This document shows, one piece after another, positions 1 to 10,799 of a stretch of DNA of 33,675 nucleotides; position 1 is the stretch's first letter; each line of letters begins with the position of its first letter. A program made the translations under genes and the position numbers. Source of the stretch: Reticulitermes lucifugus (taxonomy: Eukaryota; Arthropoda; Insecta; Blattodea; Rhinotermitidae); the NCBI GenBank assembly GCA_026260175.1, contig JAKCWW010006066.1, positions 248 through 33,922 of the forward strand, read 5' to 3'. Below the pieces are notes generated by a model. The model was not told the origin of the DNA. It did not search any database and was given only the letters and a program-made list of their open reading frames with translations.

Positions 1-398
1 GGCTCCTAATTTCTTATTGATTTTTATAAGGGGGAAACTAGAGTAAAAAATTCTTAAGAAAGAAAAGAGTGATCCTTAAAATAAATTAAAGTCAATGACA
101 CTTACACATACTAAGTGCTGTACATGAAGTTCTATTAAAATATATCAAAAGATTAAGAAAATACAAACAAAAGTTCATTTATGCCCATAAGTAAAGTGGC
201 TCTTAAAATGACATAAAAACCAAAATTGCTTAATAAAATTAACTGTAGGTTCAGTATACCAAGTTTACTTACAATTAATAGGGTAGTTTGGAACCTCTCA
301 CATGTGCACAGACATAACAAACAGTAATATGTAGTTTTAAATTTATTTTTAAGACAAAAGTTTAAGGTACAGATTATAGCATAGCACCAACAGTCAAC

Positions 399-3300
399 CT
401 GCTAGCTGCCTGAAGAGGCATTGAACTTCTGGGATATATATGACATCCAGCATATGGAGGCACTGAAGAACCATCACATGGCAAGAAGTGTGTAAGGTAC
501 TCTTCTGCAAGATGGCTGTACACAGTTTCCCAGAGAGACCATGAGCCATGGCCCATCATCCTCTGAAGCCATGGGTTCACCAGATGGTAGGCAAAATGGA
601 ATATATAGAACTCAAAGGAATCTGAATAATACTGTTAAGTCAAACAAACATAAATGATGCTTCAACATCTATCCATCTTGTTGCAATTTTGATTAACACT
701 ACATGTTTCAGTCTCAGATACAGGTTTACTAAATATCACAATTGTATTACATACACATTGCATGTTCTGGCATAATCATATCATCTTTCAGGTATGTGGG
801 CAAATTACTGATAATGAAATGTACTAATCTGGTGTACACGAATCAATTTTACTCGTAGTTTCTAGATAACCATTTTTATAAATATCATTACGCACTGTAT
901 CGTTAATAATTTGCCCATACATCTGATGCCGATACAATCCTGTCCAAACATTTGGCGTACATGTAATGCAACTGTGACATTTAATAATTTAGTAATTTAG
1001 ACATATATATCAATAATTTAGCTTTTAGCAAACTATGATATATTATCTAATTAAGTCCTTTCAAACTCACATAACTATCTAGTACTGTGGTCTCCTGAAC
1101 ATTTCAGTTGAGGAAGCCAATCGACATTATGGTGCTCTGTGCAGAACATCATGAAAAAATAATTCTTTTGTTCTACAGTGTGAACTACTAGCAGAAAATA
1201 TAACGTCACATTACATTATGGAAACAGTCAGATATACAAATTTTAAATAAGGTATTGCACGAAAAATATAAAATTAATAAAAATTCTGTCCATTAACTTT
1301 TTTTTGTGTGTGTGTGTGTGTGAACTGGGAGAAGACTGCCATTATTCACTTCCAATAGTGGCAGCAGAGTTACGGCACCAATGACCTACATTAGCTGTGG
1401 TCACAAAGAGCTATGCATTATACTATATAAAACTCAATTCAAAACAAAGCTCATATATTTCCAAATTGTTATTCATGTTTAGAAGCTGGGATAGTGTAGT
1501 CAGTATAATGACTAGTGCTACACGCTGAACAATCTGGGATTCAAATCCCAGCAGGAGCAAGAGATGTCTCTCTTCTCTAAAATGTGTGGATTGGCTCTGG
1601 GGCCCACAAAGACTCCTATTCAGTGGATGCCAGGGATTCTTTCCCTGGAGGTAAAGTGGCTGGGTGATGAGGCTGAGCTCCATACAGTGCCAAGTTTAAG
1701 AATGAGTGGAGCTATATCTCCACTCCTTCTGTATACCTTCATGGCATATACAGTGACAACCTTTACCTTTTACTTATGTTTTGTTCAGAACAAGAATTTA
1801 AGTTTTTCCCATGCATCAGTTCACTGTATGTGTTGAAATATGAAATATCTGTGCATAACAAATTCACATCCCTCTAGAGTATAAAATTTTTAAAGAAATA
1901 AAAATCTCACATATAGATCAAGTCTCCATAGTACTGTAGCTCTCTCCATAGCTTGAGAGATGGTATTGCCTATCACTGCTGACTTCAGCACAGATCCCTC
2001 ACACACCTTCTACATTTTATATGGCTGAATTAGTGGATGAAATGACATTTAGCAACAGGACGATTCAATTCAAAGCAGAAAACTCAATGGTCAAACAAAA
2101 GGTAGGGAAAATTTTGCCTCATTCTTTGCTGTTTGAGCCTACTGTATAGTTCCAGCTTCCTATCATTGCTAAAGCTAACACAAGTACAGTAACCTGAAAG
2201 ACAGCATCTCATTCTATACTACAAGACACATCATTACCATTGTTAAGAAAGGATACTCAGGCTTAAGGATATGGGCACACGTGTTTGAGGATCAAGCTGC
2301 ACTTTATCAATGTAGAATGGAGGAACCATGCCATCCTCAATCTGCTTCCTTACTTTTACCTGTGAGGTTCAAAACAAAATTTTTAATCTTCATAACGAAT
2401 GACGCGGATGTTCCTCTGACATGTTGGTACACAACCCACTTACACACTGTCAGATACAAGAAGACCACAATTTATATTGTGGTCTTCGTGTTTAACTTCT
2501 TAACATTCAGATTTATAACACAAAGCCTTATTTCAGTGAATGTGTATTAAGGTTCCAATTCTAGAAAATCTATGTAAACAAAACCTAAAAATGTTTTCTC
2601 ACATGAATTTCCCAATCATAATGGTCTGAATCAAGGTGATGTTTTATCACTATTGTTTTTCATTGTCCCTTTATGCCAGGGAATGTCAACCACATGCCCT
2701 CAGAGACCTAGGTTCCCTTGGATGCTTGAAAGTATTTTAAAATATTCACAGTAATTTCTTAAGGGTCTGCTGTACAAAGAATGTGGCGAATCTCAACCTA
2801 TAAACTGAATCTCTGTCTAAATGTTTGTGTCACATTAACTGAGGGATTCAGTTGTAAATAATGGTGACACTATCTAAGAAACTGACACATTTTCACCTTT
2901 ATTTTATGAAATGGAGTATGCTAAAACAGTGTCTTGGAAAATGTCATTATGTGAGAACACAAGAACACAGTTCTTTGTAATCCAATTATTTTGATTTAGT
3001 TCTCTTTCTTTTTACTTTTGGTATATACATTGTCTCCTATATACCATAAGTTTCGTCTAGTTCACCCAAAAAGAGTCTGGAAGGTCTAAGAAAATCAGGA
3101 AAAATTAGAACTGAGTTGGAAACAAATTTTCATCTATGCTGATAACGTTAATTTATACGGTTATAATACACAGACCACAAAGAAAAACAAATTCTATCAG
3201 GCACTTCATAAGGAAGCTGGCCTAGAAGTAAAATTAGTATTGTATAGGTTCCTAATCTTGTCACTGCCATATCACAACACAAAGGTGGCTGACAAATTCT

Positions 3301-5381
3301 TTGAAACTGTAAAAATTCTTGGCTAAGTGACTGCCCATTAGCTTCTCAATACGAACTTCGCACACTGAACACATTTAATAAACCTGAACCTGACAAATTA
3401 TACGATGAATTAAGTTTTCTCATGAACAGAAACCATCACATTGACTGCATTAGGCAAATTAATTTTACTGCCACTAAGAGGGGTGAGTGATTTGGTCAAT
3501 GTATCACAACAAAACCCACTAACTACACATCTCAAAAGTCATGAAAAATTAAACTTTAAAAGTAGGCAGTCCTTTTTAGGTGGCCCTGTGTGTGTGGCCT
3601 TTCTGTAGCATATCTCCAGTGTTTAAGGTAAGGCCTGTTATGACACCATCCTCACAACATACAAACACAACACTATACTCATTAGAATGGGATAAAACAT
3701 GACTCTCTATTAACAATTCATTTAGTTAATCCATAATGAGACAAAAAAGGTTTCATACAATGCTCATATAAAAACGTTTTCTACTGAGTTCACATTTATT
3801 ATCACTTCGCAATGCAAAGAAAATAATTACTTACTGGCAGGTAAGTTAATGGGAATTCATATTTTACATAATCTGTAAGAAGTCTGTAGCAGAGTCTGAA
3901 CATGGCACCATGAGGATGAAGGAATCTGAAGAGAACATCAAATTCACGTGACTGTGTGTTGCGGTGCGTTGTCCGTAAACCCCACCCCATTTGATCTGTG
4001 AGTCCAAATAGACTTTCCAACAGCTGAGGAAGTACCATCTGCAGCTCTTTATTACCAAATTCCATAAAAATGTTGTTAAGTTCATCACAGCGGTATTGTA
4101 GAGTAAGATTAAGAGCATTATTGAGTCTAACCTGAAAACAACAAGCCATTTGTATTACTGGCTAGGAAATTTAAAATCAACAAAAATCTGAAGGTCTCAA
4201 GATTGAGAATAGATTTCTTATCATTTTCAGTTTATTTTGTTGACATTCACATGCTATCTCTAATTTAAGAGATGTTCTTATTCTAAAATTATAAACACAA
4301 CTCACATCAGAATAACATTATTCAAACAAAAAATTAGTGCTTAGCAGTTTGTGGATTACATTTATTTTATTCTTGGGTTATTTAACAATGATTTCAATAG
4401 CTCAGATTATACAGTGTCAAATAAAAGGACAATTAGTGAGTAATGGATTGGACACAATATGAAAGGAAGAGGTCAAGGCCTAAGTTGAGGCACTAATATG
4501 GCATATGCCTGTAAGGATTGAAAAAAATCATGAAAAACTTCATTCCATACAGCCACAACCCAAGCTGGAACTTCCTAAACAAAAAGCATGAGTGCAAGTC
4601 ACTGAACTGCAATATGCAGCTGTTGTGGATTGTTGATTAAAGTTTAGCTCATAATATGTGGGCATAAAATGCATTACCTGTCTACAAGACTCTACTGTAG
4701 CTTTGCTATCTACACTGCACTGTTAGCACTACTTTCGGTATACTGAAATGTGCACAATATATTTCAGTGCCCTTAAACTAAGCCATGCTATGCTAATCCC
4801 ACCTAATCTAACAGCCCTAAATGAAGCCATTCAAAACATAACTAGGACTAGTATGGTATCAAAAGCACCATGAAATGTGGCATGTTAAGGAAACTCAAAC
4901 TGTATTGTGTTTTTGTGCTAATAACTGTTCACTCCAACTCCGCAATGGCAAGACATTTTTCTCTTCTTCAGTGTCCAGCCCCAGTCTGGGCCCACCCAGC
5001 CTCGAATGTGTACCGTGATCTCCTTCCCCTCGGCTACAGCAGTCGAGCCGTGTAATTCGCCACTGACTTCCATCCAGTGTCGAAGGTAGGAATACGTTAC
5101 ACTTTCCTCCTCCTCTTCCACATATTCCTTCATATGTGCGCAGGGACTTCGCCTTTTTTACATTTACCTTTTACTCAAACATTAACGTGCTAGGTTATGA
5201 GATACGAAGCGACCCAACTATCTTCCCATAAAAGACAACATGCATATCAAATATGAATTGAAGCCCTAAAATAATACTTATTTTACTTTGCTGCAAATTT
5301 ACAATAAGATGTGTCGCCATAAGATATACAGAATTGTCTGATGAGTCCACTTACGCTTAAACTATCTCCCGAAGTCACCAT
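399..5381 (-). CDS. SMPD4: SMPD4 (neutral sphingomyelinase 3), N-terminal exons, 3' part outside window
   Basis: Sphingomyelin phosphodiesterase 4 is an ER/nuclear-envelope protein reported to hydrolyse sphingomyelin to ceramide and phosphocholine and to associate with nuclear pores. Coding exons on the minus strand, with GT/AG junctions and matching phases: 5381-5355 (start ATG, 9 codons, donor GTAAGT), 4131-3835 (99 codons, acceptor TTTTCAG, donor GTAAGT), 2359-2257 (acceptor CTCACAG, donor GTATCC) and 621-399 (acceptor ATTCAG, donor probably CAG|GTTGAC). Together they give about 216 residues. They follow the human protein in order: RCDELNNIF, KELQMVLPQLLESLFG, FLHPHGAMFRLCYRL, YEFPLTYLP, then VPPFYIDKVQ, then LSLNSFEFYIF and EEYLTHFLPCDGSSVPP. 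The split codon AAT at the third junction restores the conserved LNxFEFYIF stretch, which supports that boundary. The rest of the protein, including its C-terminal membrane part, must lie left of base 1. The least certain boundary is the donor at 399/398. Confidence 0.9.
1305..1322. repeat. (TG)n microsatellite
   Basis: A short TG tract after a T run, in the SMPD4 intron about 160 bp before SINE copy A. Confidence 0.85.
1485..1773 (+). repeat. tRNA-derived SINE, copy A (near full length)
   Basis: The head GGATAGTGTAGTCAGTATAA, followed by a Pol III box-B-like GATTCAAATCC at 1538-1548, is tRNA-derived. The body (GGCTCTGGGGCCCACA, TTTCCCTGGAGG, GGAGCTATATCTCCACTC) and the tail AACCTTTACCTTTT recur in copies at 8911, 16155 and 24047. 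It lies in the SMPD4 intron between the exons at 2359-2257 and 621-399. Confidence 0.8.
2460..2487. repeat. Perfect 12-bp inverted repeat (hairpin)
   Basis: GAAGACCACAAT (2460-2471) and its exact reverse complement (2476-2487) flank the 4-nt spacer TTAT. It sits just upstream, in the SMPD4 transcription direction, of the exon starting at 2359. The function is unknown; it may be the core of a small foldback element. Confidence 0.7.
3068..3326 (+). pseudogene. Non-LTR retrotransposon reverse transcriptase relic (YADD box region)
   Basis: The conceptual translation reads ENQEKLELSWKQIFIYADN then VNLYG, with an interrupting stop, and continues with KEAGLEVK and DKFFETVKILG. This follows the palm domain of insect LINE-type reverse transcriptases: the YADD box with flanking NxLG, then SKEVGLEVN, then FKYLG. 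The second catalytic Asp of YADD is Asn, and stops and frame breaks are present, so the copy is dead. It is antisense within the SMPD4 intron between exons 4131-3835 and 2359-2257. Confidence 0.75.
4931..5030 (+). repeat. tRNA-derived SINE, copy C (degraded fragment)
   Basis: The stretch holding a decayed box B, TCTCTTCTTCAGTGTCCAG, TCTGGGCCCACCCAGCCTC and CTCCTTCCCC follows the body of copies A and B in the same order. It lies in SMPD4 intron 1, antisense to that gene. Confidence 0.55.
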
Positions 5382-5680
5382 CTTTACATTATCAAGCTGA
5401 CAAAACAGATTTCCAACATCATGGGAGCAGCCTATTAGATATATCCAGAGATTCAATGGAAAAATAATAATGTGACATCAGAAACATACAGGTGGCTTTT
5501 ATGATTATATTTTCGGACAAGCTCGATTATGTCTCCAAAATTTTCATACCTTATCTTAAATGTAATATTATCACACATGCAAGAGTATAATTTTCACGTT
5601 GGGTACCCTGATCCCGAAAAGTAAAGTACGAACGTTTCCGACAACTGGCGACACGGACCGTAAACGAATGTGTGTCCAAA
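5382..5680. promoter_or_regulatory. Probable bidirectional promoter between SMPD4 and NCBP3
   Basis: The start codons of SMPD4 (minus, 5381) and NCBP3 (plus, 5681) are 299 bp apart and divergent, so both 5'UTRs and core promoters must overlap here unless untranslated exons lie elsewhere. I see no TATA box suitably placed for either gene. The NCBP3 start sits in CCAAAATGGCG, which resembles the YY1/Pho site found around start codons of many TATA-less housekeeping genes. This is inference from layout; transcription start sites cannot be read from sequence alone. Confidence 0.55.
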
Positions 5681-8600
5681 ATGGCGATTGCCAAAGCAAG
5701 TAGTGAGCTACCGAATTTAAAAATCGAAATAGAGAATGATTTGGATGAAACGATGGCAATTGACGACAGTAACATACAGGATAAGGTTTCTAAAGAAGAC
5801 GGTCCGGAAGAGGGTGAATTGAGCGACTCCAAGGATACTGACACAGAAGTAAAGCCATCCGTGTTTGGATTTGCAATGTCAACACCCAGTGAACCAGTCT
5901 GGGTACTGTTATGAACTGTATATTGCTGTAATTCGCATATAGTTTGGTAAGGCCTTTTGGTAGTGGTTCATTTCGCCTTGTACATATTTTGTTTCCATAG
6001 GACCGAGAGAAACGCTATGAAAATAAAGGCGGAGCTTTTGTGACTGGTGTTAATATTTTTGCAAAGGAAGAACAAATTAAACTAGGTGAACGCGCAAAGA
6101 GATTTGGCCTGAATCCGTCAGATGCAAAACCTGTAACTGAACAACAAATTGCTGAGTTGTATAAAAGGTAATACGCAACTCTGTAAGTTACATGTGGCAT
6201 TAATAACAGCACATGCACTTAGTACAGTATTTTACATTGAGAACTTGTTGCAGTTTGGGCATGAAGGAAGGAGAAGGGACTGAAAAGAATTTCCGACTGA
6301 ATACATTACATATGAGAGGTACAGAAAACATGAGCACCCAGGATATTTTTAATTACTTCAAAGATTATGGGCCTGCTTCCATCGAATGGATTAACGATTA
6401 CTCATGTATGTTTCTTTTACATAATTACAGTAGTAAATTAAAAACAATTTATTTATGAGCATGTCTACTATGTACCTTTCCTTCCTTTCAGGCAATGTAG
6501 TCTGGATTGACAATCTGTCTGCAGCCAGAGCAATGATTGGACTTTCTAAACATATTAAAGGCTTGGAAGAATTTCATTCCAAGGCCAATCCTTTTCTTAA
6601 GGAAAGGGAAAAGGGAAGTGATAAAGAGAATGAAAAGGAGGAGGTGGTGGTTGTGCAAGAGATTGAAGAGCCAGATGGAGATGATACTATCATGGTTATG
6701 GAAAGAAGCAGACCAGTACGTACAAACAAAGCAAATGAGATGTTCCCAATAGTACTGGAATACAAATATCAGTGAAATGAAGTCTAAATGAGGTCTCATT
6801 ACTACTTAGTATATCTTTCAGTTCACAGAAGAAACTCGGATGGAGGTGGACAGTGATGTAGTTCATGCATCTGATATCCCAATTCCAATTCCACCTGGAA
6901 AATGGAGGAAAGGTACATCACACCCCAAAGCGAAATGCACTCTGTTGAGGTTTTCAACTCGAACTGATAAAAAACAGCCACAGGCAGAGAAAATGAGTGA
7001 ATATTATAAAAAATATGGCAACCCAAATTATGGAGGTAAATAATTCATTGTACTTTTGCACAAAATGAATATCAGCTTGTAAATATTTTGACACTGACAC
7101 AATGCAAGCAATACTTACATCCCTTATTTACAAGTCTTCAGTCATTGACATGACAAACTACTCTTACTTATCTAACAGGAACAATATTTAGGAATAAATA
7201 TGCCAACATAATCATTTGTGCCTGTCATGGCTGCTAATATAGATAGTTTCTGACACATGAAAAGTTGGAGCCTAACATAGTTGGATATAATTTGTGGTAT
7301 TTATGTTGGAAACCTTCATTTGAATATGTCATTAATATAAAAACTCCAAGCCTAACCTCAGTGGATGACATTTTGTTTTTATGGATTTTGGCAATTGTCT
7401 CTTGAGTTTCGTAACTGTTTTGGCAACCCTGATGCATTATGGTATGAATTCTATGAGATGCCAGAAGAAAGACAGAAACAAAGGTATGTAATATTATGAC
7501 TCTGGCATGTTAAGTCGTAAGCATTGCTTTTATTAATAAAATAACAGAGTATTTGGAAGTGTTAATGAAAGCAAAATTGTAAACTAAATGCAAATGGTGT
7601 ACTCCATGACAGTATACAGACTTGACCATGGCATCCTTTACTTAGTAAATATGATATAATTTCACAGTACCTGCATAAATGCAAGATCATTTATACCCCC
7701 AAGAAAAGTAAGGCTTTCCCTATGCCAATTTTCATGAAACTTGAAAATGCTGAAAAGCATTATGTTGAGATCTTGTACCAGATTTCACCCAAACTTGACA
7801 ATGAATGTGGAAAGTCTGGTGTGAAATTCATTTACCCCAAAGTTGTCTTTCATTGCACCAGTTTCTATAAAACTGACAGTCGCTCAATAAATTCTTGTGG
7901 ATATCTCCTCTACTGACTGTTACCCAAAATCGATGAAAATGTACAAAGTATGGGCAAAGTTTCATTTATGTCCCCAAGTAAATTATGCCTTTTACTGCAC
8001 CAATTTTCACAAAACCCACAGCTGCTCAGTGGCACTACATGGAGATATTTTGTACCGAATATTATCCAAATCGGTGTAGAAGTATAGTAGGGAAAATTTT
8101 CATATATGCCCGTACATAAATTATGGTTTCTGCTGTGCCAGTCTTCATGAAACTCATAGTTGCTGAAAGGCATCATGTGGAGGTCCTCTGTACCGAGTTT
8201 CTTCCAAATCACTCCAGAAATATGAAAATGATGAATAGAAAATAATTTATACTTCTAAGTAAAGTATGATGCACTGCACTGATTTTCACAAAATTCATGC
8301 CTGCTGGATAACATTTTGTAAGAAACATCTATACCAAATTTTGTGAGAATCTGACAAATGGTTTAGTCACTGATACTAAGCCACAGACAGAGAAACATGG
8401 TCTTCACATAAGGCTTTCTTGTCTTTTACTTCGCAAAGAACTCCACTAAGTGGGAAATAAGCATTGCCACTGTTTTTTTTGTTAGTGTGGTCACAAACTA
8501 CCACTGCACTGCCTGACAGTGATGAAACAACTTACACAAAATATACAAGAAAAATGAAACGCTGTTACATGTGTTACTGACTTGTTAGAATTTTTTTCTT

Positions 8601-10117
8601 TTGTCGTATGGGTGTGGTATAATTCCAGGAATCAAAGGTCTAATTACATCATCCAGAAAGCGGCAATATCAGTGGCGTGAACATAATGTTAAAGTTTTTG
8701 AAGATGACAGAGGTGATGAGAGAGACTTCATTGAGGTTTTCAGTGATGGGAAGAATCCATGGGGTAATTTGGCAAAGTCATGGAGCAACCTAGACAAAAA
8801 TCGTAGCAGGGGAAATCCAGGTAAAATGAACCTGATTTAGTTACGCTCATTATACAGTGAACAAAGATACTTCAAATAATTGAAAATGATATACCAACAC
8901 TTTGTTGAAACTTGGATAGTGTAGTTGGTATAGTAACTAGGCTATAGGCTGCACAAGCAAGATTTAATGTTTCAGCTCCCAGCAGGGATAAGATTTTTCT
9001 CTCCTCCAAAACAGCCAGACTAGCTCTGGAGCCCACCCAACCTCCTATCCAGTGGGTACTGGAAGCACTTTCCCCAACTTTACCTTTTCTGTTCTACTAA
9101 CACTGTTTTACGTATGTAGACATTACTGTTTTGAACTTTATTTCTCACAGTAGTTACAGTATTGAGATACATCTGTAAAAGCCTGTTAAAAAGTTATAAT
9201 ATGGAGTGTGTTGTTGCTGTATGAAATGTATAATTTACCCAATTTTTATACAGTATGTTCAGTGTCGTTTTTTGTCCACAGGTTCATACGATACAAGAAC
9301 ATCATCTCCGCCAAGATCATTTCCCATTACACAACCAAGCTTTAATGAACAGCAAGGCACATCCATTCTTCACCGAACTGAAACAGTGGCACCAGCTGTA
9401 GTGCTTCAGTCACATTCAGATGCGGCTTCTGTGTCAAATGCAAGTGATGAGGAATCACAATGGACAAAGCGAAGCAAGATTCCTCGCATGAGAATGTATG
9501 CTGATGAGGAAGAGGTTCGCATAGAGCGTCGCAAAGCTCAAGTACAGGCTCAGTCAAGAAGAACAATAGACAGAGATATGAAAAGCTATCATGAGAAGAT
9601 CTCAAGGTCTGAAGATAAGAGGAAACACGGGAGAAGCAGCAGCAGTAATGTTCATCGAGAGAGATCCAGATCACAAGCTCGCAACAAAAACATTAATCAA
9701 CAGAAAAGTGAAACATTCAAAAGCTTTAAGAAGGATTCAGTATCAAAGAATCATGATGACCTACGGAGTAGGTTAGATAGGGATGGGAAAAGTAAAACTA
9801 GCAGAGGTGCAAGTGTTGTTATGTCAACAGTGTGGGATAGACTGAAACACCACCATGCAGATAATGCAGTTGATTGGGAACAAGAAACCAGTGTTAGTGA
9901 TTCTGATGCAAATGATCTTGAAGGCAGTTATGCTGATCTTAGAGACTCTGTACTGCAAGGAAAGAAACCCAGTTCAAAATTTGAAGGAGGAGACCTTAGA
10001 TCAAAGCTGAACTTAAAGAAGACTATGAAGCAGCATACTCCAATGCAGAAGTCACCATTACGTATTGAAATTGATAATGATGAATATTACAGACTTATTG
10101 ACAGTGATCAGGAATAA
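5681..10117 (+). CDS. NCBP3: NCBP3 (nuclear cap-binding protein subunit 3), complete, seven coding exons
   Basis: NCBP3 binds the mRNA 5' cap with NCBP1 and acts in nuclear mRNA export. Exons: 5681-5902, 6001-6167, 6254-6405, 6492-6715, 6822-7035, 8629-8820, 9282-10117 (TAA). All phases agree and give 668 aa (human about 620). Residues 1-74 are acidic with EEGELSD, as in the human N-terminus. RYENKGGAF and ERAKRF follow. An RRM-like region (about 143-200) holds MSTQDIFNYFKDY, EWINDYSCNVVWID and SAARAMIGLS. YYKKYGNPNYGG (316-327) runs across the exon 5/6 junction into IKG, as in human. The C-terminal exon is Arg/Ser/Lys-rich with MRMYADEE, two DLRS(R/K)L motifs and a closing LRIEID segment. 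The human cap-associated WLDD motif is WIND here (175-178). The exon 1 donor (GTACTG) is the weakest junction. An AATAAA overlaps the stop codon; the true polyadenylation site was not determined. The start chosen is the first in-frame ATG. Confidence 0.93.
7688..8375. repeat. Degenerate tandem array, about five units of ~138 bp
   Basis: Units begin near 7688, 7828, 7960, 8098 and 8242 (spacings 132-144 bp). Each starts with a variant of TTCATTTATRCCCCNAAGTAAA, then TGCACCAATTTTCANNAAAC, then a GCTGAAAGGCATNATGTGGA-like block, then a TTGTACCGAATTTNNNCCAAAT-like block. It fills the middle of NCBP3 intron 5 (7036-8628). The period is close to a multiple of three, and the minus strand stays open for about 100 codons across two units, but I recognise no protein. 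It looks like an old tandemly arranged transposon-internal repeat or satellite fragment. Confidence 0.7.
8911..9094 (+). repeat. tRNA-derived SINE, copy B (internally deleted)
   Basis: The head GGATAGTGTAGTTGGTATAG, a decayed box B and the body (CTAGCTCTGGAGCCCACCCA, TATCCAGTGGGTACTGG, TTTCCCC) match copy A. The segment between TTTCCCC and the AACTTTACCTTTT tail is missing. It lies in NCBP3 intron 6 in the sense orientation, about 190 bp before the last exon. Confidence 0.75.
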
Positions 10118-10799
10118 ATGGTTTTATTTTCTAATAGTAATATGAATCTTCATTCATAGCAAATCATTAGTAAGAGCTTAACTTTGTCCGCAGTGTTAGC
10201 TTCAGGCAGTTTTATTACATTCACATTTGTCAAACTAAAATTGTGATTATGCAGTTATTGCAAATTTATTTAGTGTAAATGTGTTTCCTTTTTTGTTGGT
10301 ATTTATATTACCTTTTGAGTCTTCATTGTGTAAATACGCTTTATTGTAATGTCACCATATTATTTGAAGTGCATTTTTCTGCATTATATGAATGGAAATG
10401 TCTTTCTGCAATTTGGAGTGACTGAATTCACAAGTAGTGCATTACAGTGTTCCTTATGTTATTTTTAGTGGTTTATAGCTATGCCAGAAGTCACCAAGAA
10501 CAAAAATCTTTAAACCTTGCATGTTGTATCTGCCATTATTTTTCTGACAGTTTTGCTAATCCTGATCTACTGTTTCTGTTTATATGCAGGGTCCTTATTT
10601 TATCTGACCTATATCACTGGCCACTTTTGTTGGCTCACTGATCGCATAAAATGTAGCAGACTTGGCAGCATGCCCATATGCACATTACCAAAAAGAGCTT
10701 GTTTCGTCTCTGGGTGTCAACAGTCAGTGAACAGTTGCAATGGGAATTCCACTGAACCATCACATGTTGCTGTATGATACATATATGCTAAATAGACAT

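Noticed and set aside
271..300. GTAAGT on the minus strand at ~274 as the donor of a further SMPD4 exon
   Set aside because: Only a ~24-nt exon with a poor acceptor would fit, and the peptide does not align convincingly with SMPD4.
626..631. Alternative acceptor TTAACAG for the SMPD4 exon at 621
   Set aside because: It would not match the phase of the preceding exon. The second AG restores the conserved LNxFEFYIF reading.
1071..1145. Minus-strand open segment ending in GTGAGT as an SMPD4 exon
   Set aside because: Two frames close early and the third has a stop just before the donor. The needed SMPD4 segment is already found at 2359-2257.
1538..1548. Box B suggesting a functional tRNA gene
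   Set aside because: No complete cloverleaf can be formed, and the same head is followed by the same non-tRNA body at other sites, so it is a SINE.
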